DNA of 64,000 nucleotides from Sulfurimonas sp. (GTDB taxonomy: Bacteria; Campylobacterota; Campylobacteria; Campylobacterales; Sulfurimonadaceae), in assembly GCA_030949825.1 (NCBI GenBank), contig JAUZSC010000008.1, positions 236,930 through 300,929 on the forward strand, in the 5' to 3' direction. The translations under genes and the position numbers were made by a program. Positions 30,043 through 41,094 of this stretch are shown piece by piece. Below the pieces are notes generated by a model. That model saw only the letters and a list, made by a program, of their open reading frames with translations. It was not told where the DNA came from and ran no database searches. How positions within the stretch are numbered: position 1 is the first letter of the stretch; every line of letters starts with the position of its first letter.

Positions 30043-33000
30043 TTTAAATACTTTTCTAATATATCTTGTTTTTCTTGTGGAATTTCAGATAATTCTTTTT
30101 CTTTTTTTAATAATTTTCTTATCTATAATCTGTATTTTAGCAGTCATCTCTTTTTGTTCTTTTATAGATGCTAAAGGGATTTTAATTCCTTTTATTCTCT
30201 CTATTGAAGCTCTTTTTGTTCTTGAGAACTCTAAACTCTCACCCTCTTTATTTAGAATATATGCTAAAAGTTGTTCATCAATTGTATTGTTTTTAACTCT
30301 CAGTACTCCACAATGGTCGGTCGGATAAAAAGCTTTTTCTTTTGGCAAACAATTCACCATCCAATCACCATCTATCCCCCATATCACGGAGGGTGTATTA
30401 TATGTGTCTAATAAATGCTTGTCTATATATCCAAAAGGCTCAAAAACATTTGCACTGTATATAGGAATTTTTTCTTTTTCCTGTACATCACCTTTTAATA
30501 CTCTTTTTCCGATTGTAACACTAAAAGTATCTGTATCATTTAATCTAATTATTGTCTTAGCATTTGAAATAATATCTATGAATATATTTTCTTTATTTTG
30601 TTTTAGTTGCTCAATTTCTTTTTTATTATTCTTTTCTTTCTTTTCTAGTTCTTCTATTTCGTATACAATCTTTTCTTGTATATCTTTTGGAGCTAATGGA
30701 ATTTTAATTTCTTTTAAATACTTATAATGTCTTTCATACTTATTTTTATTTTCTATTATACCCTCAACTAATATACTTAAAATAATATAATAATATTTTA
30801 TTATAAATCTACTGTCTGGCTTCAAAAGCACCGTTCCATCAGCTCCTCTTATAAATTCAAAATCTATAAATTTAAAACTGCAACTATGATCACCAAAAAC
30901 AACTAAAGGTAAATCGTCTATCACTTCTTCATTATTTGTGTATCCACTAATAAGATTATTTTGTTCTTGCGTTACAACTGGGATTCTAGCAACTTCCAAT
31001 ATGTCATCTTTTGAAATTTTTGTTGTATTTCTTTTAATCTTATCTAATGAGTTGCTTATTAAAATCTGCTCATATTTTATTCCAATATTAACTTTTTTTT
31101 TAACACTCAAAGATACAGACTTCTCAAAAGTACTTCTATCAAAAGTCATCATATCAACTAAATCAACATAAGATATATTATCTTTTAAACTCTCATCTAT
31201 CTCTTTTTCTTCGCCACTAAATGCACTATAAATATAACTATTTACTTTTAAATTATTTTCATACGAGTTAGCGTCAAAAAGTGATGTGCATTCATCTATA
31301 CTTTTACCTCTTTGAATAGGATGAATTCCTTCGCTTCCTCTTCTGTTACTAAACTCATAACCTAAAAATTGCTTCTCTTTTTTCTTTTCACCTGTTTTTA
31401 CTACTGTTACCTTTTGAAAATAAGCCATTATAAAAAAGCATACTTTTTCTTTTTCAAGTTCTACTATTTCATCAATAGTATTATATTTTTTATTGTATTC
31501 ACCATACAACCCATTCGATAATATTTTATCATTTGGAGTTTGCTCAAGTAGACTAATATAATCATCAAAATCTATATCTTCCCAAACATGACTTATATAT
31601 TTTGATAATGGTTTTTCTACTCCATGGATTGTTATATCTTGTTTATTTTCAAAAAGCTTATTCACAGATGCTTTAATATTTACATGTATCATATTGTTTT
31701 TTCTGCGTAAAAATAAAACAACAGTATTTGTTCCTGTTGCCATGAAAGTGCTTGAGCCAAGTTCTGTGATACTCACAATATCAAAATAATTTAATATTAT
31801 TTCTCTTGTTTTTGTATAAATTCCACCATTACTTAAAATACTACTTGGAAGTATAATGCCAGCTATCCCACCATCTTTTAGAAGCTGTTTTGTTCGCTCA
31901 ATAAACAAAGCTTCTATCTCACTACTTTGATCGGTTAGTTTGTCATAAAGTTCAAAGTCATCGCTATTAAATTTTTTACTTATATTTTTAAATGCACTTA
32001 CAGAGTACGGAGGATTAGAGACTACAATATCAAATTTTTTATTATCTTGGGGATAATTTTTATCTTGATGATTTAACTTTCCTTTATATTCTTTCGTATT
32101 GGTAAAGTTGGATAAACCGTCGCCATGAATAACTTTAGCTAAACCATCTCCATGCAAGTAGCATCCTACTTTAGCAGTTTTTACGAGTCTATAATCTTTT
32201 TCTATTCCATACACATAATCATAAGCCCAATCAAAATGGTCAGTTTTCCAACTCTTTATTTTTCTCGTTGTATCTTGAATATATGGATCTGTTTCAATAC
32301 GATTAAGTTCTTTTTGTATCTCATCCATAGCTTCAGTAATAAAATGTCCACTTCCTACAGCATAATCAATTACATTTGGTAAAAGTTCATCTCGCTCACC
32401 TTTTAAAAGTTTTTCTTTAATTATTTTGTCAAAAGGAATACTTCTAATTATAAATCTTGCTATAGGAACAGGGGTGAAGAATTGTCCAACTTCTTGCTTA
32501 AGCCCCGTCGTTAAGAGTAACTCAAAGAAGTCACTTAAAAATTGCTGTTTTTTTGCATATCGTATTTTAAAGTTTTGAAGAAGCTCTACTATCTCTTTTA
32601 CTACGATTGCATTTTCTTCAAATGTTTCTTGGTCAAACACATCTTTAATCGCAAATTCATTGTTTTTTTGAAGTCTTATTTTTGTGAATTCTTCTAGAAG
32701 TAACTGTTTTACACTATTATCAAGTGTTCCAAATTTCTCTTCAAATTCATCATCACTTAAGTCAGTCACTTCTTTATCTAGAAATTCCTTCATTCCTCTT
32801 TGGTAAAGATTTGTTAACCTTTTTTGGAATGCCACATGAGTATCAATACCCTCTAGCCACTGAAATTCCAACTCTTTATCTGGGCTCGTATGCTTTTCAT
32901 CCATAATTTTACAAAGAAATAAAGTAAAAATTTTATTAAAAGCATTGGGTTTATCAGAGACTACATTATGTCGTAAAATTTCCATAAATCGGTTAAATAT

Positions 33001-33702
33001 AAAACTACTATCTTCTTGTTTTATGTCTACTAAATCTTTAGGAGTCAATGCCTTACTTTCATAATTATAAGCAGTATTCCAATTATTAAATACACCATTA
33101 TTTTTACTTGTTTTATTCCACCTGTCATACAAATCTCTTACATTACTTGTGGTTTTATATTCTTCTTCTATCTTCACTATTTCATTTTTATATTCTATTC
33201 TTTTCGCTATTATGTCCGAAGCATATAAAACTAAAACTTCTGCTTTTTTATCTTGCTGAAAATAAGTAAAGAGCTGTCCACCATCTTTTTTCTGTTTAGA
33301 AAAAGCTTTATCAAACTCTTTTGTCCAGGTTTTACACTCAATCATCATATATGCTGAGCCATCATCATTTGTCACTAAGATGTCAAGTCTTCCACTTGTT
33401 CCATGTCCACTTGGATAAACTTTTTCTAACACTAAGTTCTGAGGAGGATAATCTTTATTTAAAAGTCTATCTACACATTCTAATACTACTAAGTCTTCAT
33501 CTTTTGTAATTTTTTGGATTGAATTTTTAGAATTATTAAAAAAAATACTTTTACCAAAATGAATAGTGTTTTTATCAAGATCTAATTCTATAATATAATT
33601 GTTATGATTTACATACTTTTTTTGATAAATATTTACACAGTTCTCTTTTGGAATAAATTCTAATGCGGTGATTAAAGTATTGATATCGTCATTAATATTC
33701 AT
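30039..33702 (-). CDS. Single-chain restriction-modification protein (R-M-S fusion, type IIG/type I-like), C-terminal frameshift
   Basis: N-terminal PD-(D/E)XK ([23 protein letters not shown]), N-6 methylase ([28 protein letters not shown]), C-terminal HsdS-like target recognition regions. Removing one A from the 7-nt run at 30102-30108 restores ...[22 protein letters not shown] ending at 30039. Confidence 0.85.
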
Positions 33703-33805
33703 CGTGTCCTCTTTACTTTTTTTTTAAAATACTATAAAAATGATAGTTCTTTAAAATAAATGTCAAATTGTCATGTATTTGATAGAATTTTATATTTTAG
33801 CATAA

Positions 33806-34864
33806 TTAAATACTACTTCTAATCGCAGCATCTATCATAAAAACATCATCCACATTTTTTGGTGCATCTGTATACTTTTCATAAGCCTGTATAATCGTTT
33901 TACTAATTTCCATAAAGCCTATTTCTTTGTTTATAAACCTTTGTATCGCAACTTCATTCGCAGCATTTACGATGACACCACGGTTTGGATTTTTGAGTAA
34001 GTCATTTTTTATTTCCCAAATAGGATAACGGTCTTTTTTTATCTCTCGAAATTCTAAACTTCCAACTTTAAGTAAGTCTACATGGGCTAAAATATTTTCA
34101 TCCATTTTTTCATCAAGCGCGTAAGCGATTGGGAGTTGCATATTTGCGTGTGCGAAATGTGCGGTAGTTGAGCCGTCTTTAAAGTCTATAAGTGCGTGAA
34201 TGAGTGATTGTGTTTCCATAATAGCGTCGTATTCACCCTCACCAAAAAGCCAACGGGCTTCTAAGAGTTCAAACATTTTGTTAACCATTGTTGCAGAGTC
34301 TATCGTGATTTTTTGCCCCATAGACCAGTTTGGATGCTTTTGCGTGTCGGCTAAACTTGCAGTTTTTAGTTTGTCTAAATTCCAGTCTCGAAATGCTCCA
34401 CCACTTGCGGTAATTATCATCTTTTTTATGGGTCTGTCTTGGAGTAAATACCACAAACCAAAATGTTCAGAGTCAATAGGCTGAATCTTGCTTGCATCTA
34501 TGAATTTTCCACAAGCAACAAGCGATTCTTTGTTTGCAAGAGCTACTTTTTTACCACACTCTATGGCTTTTAAAGTTGGACGAAGACCTAAAAAGCCTAC
34601 GAGTGCATTTACTACTAAGTCACTTGAAGCATCTGCTATTATTTTCAAGGTATTTTCTTGCCCTGCGTAGACATTATTGTGATTAACCTTAGCTATGTCT
34701 TCTTCGTCTGATACCACTACGACTTTAGGCTTATGTGTTTGTATTTGTTCATTTAAAAGCTTTATATTTTTCCCACAGACTAAAACCTCAACGGCTATGT
34801 TAAATCTTTTTGCTACTGCGAGGGTATTTACGCCTATAGAACCTGTGCATCCAAGTAAAATCAT
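33806..34864 (-). CDS. dxr: 1-deoxy-D-xylulose 5-phosphate reductoisomerase
   Basis: MILLGCTGSIGVNTL, LANKESLVACGKF, ASGGAFRDW, HPNWSMGQKITIDSATMVNKMFELLEARWLF. Confidence 0.95.
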   Translation of the reverse strand: MILLGCTGSIGVNTLAVAKRFNIAVEVLVCGKNIKLLNEQIQTHKPKVVVVSDEEDIAKVNHNNVYAGQENTLKIIADASSDLVVNALVGFLGLRPTLKAIECGKKVALANKESLVACGKFIDASKIQPIDSEHFGLWYLLQDRPIKKMIITASGGAFRDWNLDKLKTASLADTQKHPNWSMGQKITIDSATMVNKMFELLEARWLFGEGEYDAIMETQSLIHALIDFKDGSTTAHFAHANMQLPIAYALDEKMDENILAHVDLLKVGSLEFREIKKDRYPIWEIKNDLLKNPNRGVIVNAANEVAIQRFINKEIGFMEISKTIIQAYEKYTDAPKNVDDVFMIDAAIRSSI

Positions 34865-34868
34865 CTAC

Positions 34869-35627
34869 TTATACAAGACCCCGCAAGAGAACAACCATAA
34901 CGATTCCCCCAAAAAGATAACCATCTATTCTATCTAAGATGCCACCATGACCGGGTAAAATATCTCCACTGTCTTTTACATCTGCCGCGCGTTTAAGTGA
35001 ACTTTCAAACAAGTCTCCAAAAATAGAACTCACTGCTACTAAAAATGAAATAAGAAGTGCAGTTCCTAAGTCAACTATAATAAGACCAAAAAACATGCCC
35101 CCTAAAGTTGCAACAGCAATACCGCCAAATACACCCTCAAGCGTTTTGTTTGGACTCGTCTCACAAAACTGTGTCTTACCTAAACTTTTCCCAACAACAT
35201 AGGCGCCAACATCAGTAAGTGCTACAACAGCAAGCAACCATAAAAGCGAAGCTACTCCGTACTCTTGGTACATTGTAAAGATAAAAAGCATTCCCGCAGT
35301 TGGATAAATAAAAGGCAGAAAGTCTTTGTACTCTAAGTCTTTGTTGTACGCTATTGCTCCAGCATACGCCACAGATGCTAAGATAAATAAATCATCTCCA
35401 TAAGGATACACACCAGCAATAAGCCAGATGCCAACAGCATAAAGAAATAAACTCTCATTTTCAAGCTTAAAAAGCATCATCGCTTCTTTAAAGGCAAGTA
35501 AATAAACCGCTCCAAAAATAAGCCACATTAAAAAGAAGTTATCTATTATTCCGATTAGAAAAACTGCCCCAAGTAAGGCGAAACCTGTAATTATTCTCTC
35601 TCTGTTTGCTTCAAAAATTTTCATCAT
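34869..35627 (-). CDS. cdsA: Phosphatidate cytidylyltransferase
   Basis: Multi-TM; VSSIFGDLFESSLKRAADVKDSGDILPGHGGILDRIDGYLF signature. Confidence 0.95.
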   Translation of the reverse strand: MMKIFEANRERIITGFALLGAVFLIGIIDNFFLMWLIFGAVYLLAFKEAMMLFKLENESLFLYAVGIWLIAGVYPYGDDLFILASVAYAGAIAYNKDLEYKDFLPFIYPTAGMLFIFTMYQEYGVASLLWLLAVVALTDVGAYVVGKSLGKTQFCETSPNKTLEGVFGGIAVATLGGMFFGLIIVDLGTALLISFLVAVSSIFGDLFESSLKRAADVKDSGDILPGHGGILDRIDGYLFGGIVMVVLLRGLV

Positions 35628-35681
35628 AAAAAAATCCTACTTTATATATATTAGGATTATATCAAATTCCCCTTTAAAGTC

Positions 35682-36539
35682 TTAGCGTTTGCGTTTTGTT
35701 ATATAAATCATCAAAGATAATGCAAACATAAAGATGGATGTTCCTATCATCAAATAAAGTGCGTTTATCATATTGTCTGGGTTTTCTATTGCTATCTTAA
35801 ACACAACCATTAAGGTCTCAATAGAAAGGGCAATGAGAATCGTCACAAGAAATTTTGTAAGTACCTTTATCTCGATTTTTGAATCTTTCACATAACTTTT
35901 AAAATACACTTCTTGTTCTAAGATAGTCTTTGCTAAATCAAAGATAGCAAGACCTAAAGTAGTTGCGATAATAGGCTTAAAAATTGTATCTATACTGAGT
36001 TTTGAATGAAAAAGATTGGATAAAAAGTCTGCGGCTGCATACAAAATTGTAACAAGCGATAAAAGCATCATAAAATAACCAGTCAAGAGATAAAAAGATT
36101 TTGTTATTTCACTAAAAATCTTATGTTTTTCTATAAAACCTAAGCGTTCTAAAAGAACCTCGACAATAAGATCCATAAAGATAATTTTATCACCCTCTTT
36201 TTTTGAAACAGTAATACAGATATTTTTTGTCGCGCTATTTTGGTAAGGCTGCGTAAAAGCAAAGCCATTCTCTTTAATACTCAATTTATCAATAAGGGAA
36301 TCTCTACTTTTTCCTTTTTCATTTTCATCGTATTTATGTTTATAAAAATTACCTGATGTTTGGACTTTAGTTGTGTGTTCAACAATATAGGCAAGTTCTA
36401 ATGATGGAAAAATCTTAAACATTTTCTTGAATTTATCGCTTTTAGATGCACATAACTCACCTTGTTTTTCAAGTGAGTCTTCTATAAATTTTTCTATTTT
36501 GGATTGGTTAAGTAAGTAAATATCTATATTTTCTTTCAT
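35682..36539 (-). CDS. Conserved hypothetical membrane protein
   Basis: Soluble N-terminal sensor-like region and four predicted TM segments; no family recognised. Confidence 0.6.
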   Translation of the reverse strand: MKENIDIYLLNQSKIEKFIEDSLEKQGELCASKSDKFKKMFKIFPSLELAYIVEHTTKVQTSGNFYKHKYDENEKGKSRDSLIDKLSIKENGFAFTQPYQNSATKNICITVSKKEGDKIIFMDLIVEVLLERLGFIEKHKIFSEITKSFYLLTGYFMMLLSLVTILYAAADFLSNLFHSKLSIDTIFKPIIATTLGLAIFDLAKTILEQEVYFKSYVKDSKIEIKVLTKFLVTILIALSIETLMVVFKIAIENPDNMINALYLMIGTSIFMFALSLMIYITKRKR

Positions 36540-36593
36540 TTTTGCACCTTAAATCAGATGCAAAATTATAACATTGACTAGGAGACAGAACGA

Positions 36594-36893
36594 TTACACT
36601 TTTATATCGAGTTTATAAATCTCTTGAAGAGGATTTTCATCTTCTTTTTCGTCTTCTTTCTTGTTTCTCTTAGTTTCACGCTCAGCCTCATCTCTTTGAT
36701 GTTCTTTATCTTCATCCACTTCATGGTTTTCTTCCGTCGGACGCACTTCTAAAACTTTTTCGTCTTTTTCTTGCACAGCTGCTTGTGCTACCATATTTTG
36801 AAAGTCTACTCGACTATTGTGTGCATTTTGCACTGAAGATACATTGGCAGTCATTTGGTTTACAAATATTGCGCTTCCCACTGGTCCAATCAT
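36594..36893 (-). CDS. Hypothetical protein with charged K/E/D-rich C-terminus
   Basis: Open frame in operon-like context; no family recognised. Confidence 0.5.
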   Translation of the reverse strand: MIGPVGSAIFVNQMTANVSSVQNAHNSRVDFQNMVAQAAVQEKDEKVLEVRPTEENHEVDEDKEHQRDEAERETKRNKKEDEKEDENPLQEIYKLDIKV

Positions 36894-36908
36894 AATAAAG
36901 TTGCTCCC

Positions 36909-38234
36909 TTATCTCGTATCTATTTCTATAGTTTTATATTTATTATACAACACATTTGCACCGTGTTGTATTGTCACTTCGCGTCTTGGAGTATAATCGA
37001 CTAAATACTTATCTTTTGAAGTCGTTGTAAAATCTACACACAATCTTGCAGCACTTTGGATGATATGAAGCGGTAGGTTTTGCTTATCTGTTGTTATAAG
37101 CACATGACACGAGGGTTGCTCTTTCATATGAATCCAGATATCTTTTGCTCGTGCATTTTTAAGTACCTCAACATTTCCTTTTTCATTCTTTCCAAGTGAA
37201 ACCTTACAGCCTTCTATTAAAAAAGTCTCAACAGAGTCATTTGTTTTTATCTTTTTACTTTGTTCTTTTTTTGGAAAAAGTAAGGTAATTTTTGCTGCGT
37301 CTTCTGCCTCGTTTACAGTGTTTATAAAGAGTTCTATATGCTTTAACTTAGATGCCAAGGAGTCTTTTTCTATATGCAGATTAATCGCTCTTTGTTTGGC
37401 TTTTTTACTTTTTGTAAAAAGGGCATTTGACATTCTCGCAACGGTTGAATAACTTTTATCTAAATCTATTTTTACAAGAAAACCATCATAATCTTCAAGC
37501 TCTAGATGCATATCGTAAGGTTTTATTTTGTGCATATGTGACAAAACAAGATTTCCAAAATGTTGCCAACGCTCAGCTTGAAGTGCTAAACCTTCCTCAT
37601 CATCAAGTGTATCAAAAATCTTTTGCAGTTTTTTATATTTTTTATTTAAAAAAGATACTTTTTGCTTTTTAAGTGATTCTAACTTTTGTAATTGATCTTT
37701 TGTATAGTTTTCATAAAGAAATGCTTCTACATCTTCAAGTGGGTAGTCTTGTGCGACAAAAGGAGCAGGAGGAACATCTAAAAGTTTTTGCCCTACCCTT
37801 ACTTCACGAAAAGAGGAAAATAAATCTACATGACGCAGAGCTTCAAGGACTATATTTTGTTCATCTAAGATGATAATATTTGTATATTTTCCCGTAAATT
37901 CAAACTGCAAGTAAGTTGTTTCTTCTTTATACGCAGATGCAATGGATGTCTTCATCCTAATGATTTTATCACCGTTTAAAAGTTCAATGCCTAAAATATT
38001 TGCACGGTTAAACCTCTTAGATAAAACAACATCAAAAGGAGCATTGTAAACCTTTGAGCGTGAAAAAGAATCACAAGAAAACATACTTGAGTTTGAGCGT
38101 TGCATGTTGAAGTAGATTTCATAGTTTTTATCAAAGGCAATTTTAACCGTGCTGTCTGTTACACGGTAGATTGCCGAGATTTTGTCAAAACTTTGTAAAT
38201 AGGTGACAATCTGTTTTAAGTGTGATAATTTCAT
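36909..38234 (-). CDS. NFACT family (Rqc2/FbpA-like) protein
   Basis: N-terminal NFACT-N, coiled coil, and DUF814 DIWIHMKEQPSCHVLI...YTPRREVTIQ. Confidence 0.85.
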   Translation of the reverse strand: MKLSHLKQIVTYLQSFDKISAIYRVTDSTVKIAFDKNYEIYFNMQRSNSSMFSCDSFSRSKVYNAPFDVVLSKRFNRANILGIELLNGDKIIRMKTSIASAYKEETTYLQFEFTGKYTNIIILDEQNIVLEALRHVDLFSSFREVRVGQKLLDVPPAPFVAQDYPLEDVEAFLYENYTKDQLQKLESLKKQKVSFLNKKYKKLQKIFDTLDDEEGLALQAERWQHFGNLVLSHMHKIKPYDMHLELEDYDGFLVKIDLDKSYSTVARMSNALFTKSKKAKQRAINLHIEKDSLASKLKHIELFINTVNEAEDAAKITLLFPKKEQSKKIKTNDSVETFLIEGCKVSLGKNEKGNVEVLKNARAKDIWIHMKEQPSCHVLITTDKQNLPLHIIQSAARLCVDFTTTSKDKYLVDYTPRREVTIQHGANVLYNKYKTIEIDTR

Positions 38235-38235
38235 T

Positions 38236-38973
38236 TTACTCTTTTTCGAACCATTTAAGTTGTTCTCGAAGCTCTACAACTTTTCCAACGACAATAAGTG
38301 CTGGAGTAGGAAGTCCCTTCGCCTTGTTAGCGATAGTCTCCAAAGTCCCAACAACAACTTTTTGCTCGGGTGTTGTGCCACGAGAGATTACAGCTACTGG
38401 AAAATTCGATGGCTTACCTATCTCTATAAGTTTTTCACAGATTAGAGAAAGTTTACTTAGCCCCATCAAAAATACAAGCGTATCATCAGACTTAAAATCA
38501 TTCCACGGAATCTGAGATGCAGGTTTGTTTGGTGCTTCATGTCCTGTAACCACTCGAAAAGAAACCGCCACACCACGATGTGTAACGGGAATTCCTGCAT
38601 AAGCAGGAACACTTATGGACGAAGTAATACCGGGTATAATTTCAAACTCTACTTCTCTTTGTTTAAGATATAAAGCTTCTTCTCCACCACGACCAAAAAC
38701 AAAAGGGTCGCCGCCTTTAAGCCGTACGACTGTTTCATATTTCAAAGCATTCTCATAAATAACTTCATTTATCTCATCTTGAGGCAATATATGTCGTCCA
38801 TCTTCTTTTCCAACATAAACAAATTCACAGCCACTTTTTGCTTTTTCTAAAATATCTGGATTTGCAAGTCTGTCGTAGATGATAACATCAGCATCTTGGA
38901 TGACTCGAAGTGCTTTTAGCGTTAACAATTCTATGTCGCCAGGACCAGCGCCCGTAAGGTATACTTTACTCAT
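38236..38973 (-). CDS. cobA: Uroporphyrinogen-III C-methyltransferase
   Basis: VYLTGAGPGDIELLTLKALRVIQDADVIIYDRLANPDIL, RLKGGDPFVFGRGGEEALYL. Confidence 0.95.
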   Translation of the reverse strand: MSKVYLTGAGPGDIELLTLKALRVIQDADVIIYDRLANPDILEKAKSGCEFVYVGKEDGRHILPQDEINEVIYENALKYETVVRLKGGDPFVFGRGGEEALYLKQREVEFEIIPGITSSISVPAYAGIPVTHRGVAVSFRVVTGHEAPNKPASQIPWNDFKSDDTLVFLMGLSKLSLICEKLIEIGKPSNFPVAVISRGTTPEQKVVVGTLETIANKAKGLPTPALIVVGKVVELREQLKWFEKE

Positions 38974-39028
38974 ACTGACATTCTAGCTAAGTTTTTGGTT
39001 ATAATTCGAAAAAAATGCAAGGAAGCAG

Positions 39029-39178
39029 ATGCCTAAAGGTTTTCGTAAGAGTTATTTTACATTAGCAGCAATCCAAGCCTTTATGTCTATGCTCAAAATT
39101 ATTGCGCAATTTTCTTGTGCCCTTACCTTAAGCGGTAAACCTCTTACGCTACAAATAAACTCTCCACCCTCTTCTTAA
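39029..39178 (+). CDS. Possible 49-codon leader ORF upstream of btuB
   Basis: ATG preceded by AAGGA with 5-nt spacing; MPKGFRKSYFTLAAIQAFMSMLKIIAQFSCALTLSGKPLTLQINSPPSS*; stop lies inside the 5' arm of the btuB hairpin. No homology known. Confidence 0.3.
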   Translation: MPKGFRKSYFTLAAIQAFMSMLKIIAQFSCALTLSGKPLTLQINSPPSS

Positions 39179-39219
39179 TCTTTTAGCCCAAACTATATAA
39201 AAAAATAAAAAAGATTAAG
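39174..39219 (+). promoter_or_regulatory. RBS-sequestering hairpin candidate upstream of btuB-like gene
   Basis: Perfect 11-bp arms CTTAATCTTTT (39174-39184) / AAAAGATTAAG (39209-39219); 3' arm overlaps the TTAAGG ribosome-binding region before ATG 39227. Confidence 0.55.
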
Positions 39220-39226
39220 GTCAACT

Positions 39227-41086
39227 ATGCAAAAAACAATCAAACTATCACTCACGCTCGGTGCTTTATTAAGCCAACTTCATGCAACAGATGCAAACAA
39301 TAAATATACACTAGATGCTATACGTGTTACAGCAGCACAAGGTGCAACACTAGATACAAAGGATGTTACAGATAGTGTAACTATAATCACCAAAGAAGCG
39401 TTAGAAGAGTCACGAATTACTTCTCTGGATGAAGCCCTTAACAAACTTGCTGGTATCTCAATGACTCAAAATGGTGGAGCAGGTAAAAGCACTTCTATGT
39501 TTTTACGGGGTATGGACACTCGACGCCTTTTAGTTCTTATTGATGGTGTTCGACATAACGATCCTGCTACATTAAAGTCTACAGCTGACTTTTCAAAAAT
39601 AATGCTTTATAATGTTGAACAAATTGAAATTATAAAAGGTGCTCAATCTGGTGTTTGGGGTTCTGAAGCAAGCGGTGGGGTTATTAATATTATAACTTCA
39701 AAAGCTAAGAAAGGTCTTCATGGAATCCTAAATGTAGAATATGGCTCATTTGGAACGACAAACACATCTCTTCAAGCTTCTTATGCAGAGGAAAAATTTG
39801 ATATCTTAATTGGTGGATTATCCTTTAAAACAGCTGGATTTTCTGCAGTTGAAGCAAAACAATCCGAAGCAGATTATGGAAAACGATACGATGAACTTGG
39901 TTTAGAAAAAGATTTATACGAGAATGAATCTATCAATGCAAAACTCGGCTACAACTTTACGGATGACGATAGAATTGAGGCAATGGTTCAGGCAACAAAT
40001 GGAATAACAAAATACGATGCTTTTGCAGGAGTTTCAGGAGACTCTACAACACAACAAAGTGTATTTAAGAATCGTCTTTATACTCTAGCCTACAAACATA
40101 AAGATAATCTCAATGATTTAAAACTTCAATACAATCTTTCTACTTTTGATAGAGAAGATACATACGGTAATTATATAGGTTCAATTGAAGAGTTTAAAGT
40201 AGATGATAAGATTTCTTATATGAAAGATAGTTTTTTACGCATTGGCGCTTCCTACCAAAAGGCTCAAAGCAAAGAAGTGACTGTAAACAAAGAAGATAAA
40301 GATTACAATACGCAATCAATTTTTGTAACGAACTATAATAAATTTAAATTAATTGCTAATCAAAACACCATCATCACAGAATCTATTCGTTATGATAAAT
40401 ACAGTGATTATGACAATTCTTTAACTGGGAAGCTTGGTCTAAAACAATTTATTATGGATGATTTTTACATTAGTACAAATATTGGGACAGGATATAACGT
40501 TCCTACCATGAGCCAGCTATATAATCAGTACTGGGGGAATATAGATTTAAAACCTGAAAAATCTTTAACAAGCGACATTACTATTGGAAACAATACAGTA
40601 TGGGTTACTGGGTTTTATAACAAAATAACCGACCTTATTGATTATAATTTCTCCACATTCACATATACTCAAATTGATGGAACATCACGATTCAAAGGAA
40701 TTGAACTTGGTTATGAAGATTATTATTTTAACTCTTTAGGTATTAGCGCTATGTATACATATACTGATACTGAAGATGTAAATGGAAAAGCCTTAGCGCG
40801 TCGTCCTAAAATACAGATAGATGCTACATTAACTTACTATATCACAGAGGCATTTGATATAGGTCTCAGCAGTCAATATATAGGAGAAAGATTTGATAAA
40901 GCAGATAATCAAGGCGCACAAACAGGAAAGTATCTTGTTTCAAATTTAGTAAGTAATTATAAAGTAAATAAAAAGATTACACTTTATGGTAAAATTGATA
41001 ATATAACTGATAAATACTATCAAACAGTAGACGGTTATGCAACTGCAGAGCGTAGTTATTATATTGGTTTAAATGCTAAATTCTAG
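39227..41086 (+). CDS. btuB: TonB-dependent receptor, BtuB-like (cobalamin)
   Basis: Signal peptide, plug domain LRGMDTRRLLVLIDGVRHNDP...IEIIKGAQSGVWGSEASGGVINIIT, C-terminal aromatic (YIGLNAKF); context btuF-D-C. Confidence 0.85.
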   Translation: MQKTIKLSLTLGALLSQLHATDANNKYTLDAIRVTAAQGATLDTKDVTDSVTIITKEALEESRITSLDEALNKLAGISMTQNGGAGKSTSMFLRGMDTRRLLVLIDGVRHNDPATLKSTADFSKIMLYNVEQIEIIKGAQSGVWGSEASGGVINIITSKAKKGLHGILNVEYGSFGTTNTSLQASYAEEKFDILIGGLSFKTAGFSAVEAKQSEADYGKRYDELGLEKDLYENESINAKLGYNFTDDDRIEAMVQATNGITKYDAFAGVSGDSTTQQSVFKNRLYTLAYKHKDNLNDLKLQYNLSTFDREDTYGNYIGSIEEFKVDDKISYMKDSFLRIGASYQKAQSKEVTVNKEDKDYNTQSIFVTNYNKFKLIANQNTIITESIRYDKYSDYDNSLTGKLGLKQFIMDDFYISTNIGTGYNVPTMSQLYNQYWGNIDLKPEKSLTSDITIGNNTVWVTGFYNKITDLIDYNFSTFTYTQIDGTSRFKGIELGYEDYYFNSLGISAMYTYTDTEDVNGKALARRPKIQIDATLTYYITEAFDIGLSSQYIGERFDKADNQGAQTGKYLVSNLVSNYKVNKKITLYGKIDNITDKYYQTVDGYATAERSYYIGLNAKF

Positions 41087-41094
41087 GAGATAAA

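Noticed and set aside
38974-39226. Canonical cobalamin riboswitch upstream of btuB
   Set aside because: I could not identify the conserved B12 box or core by eye. A covariance-model search would be decisive, so it is reported only as an unclassified leader hairpin.
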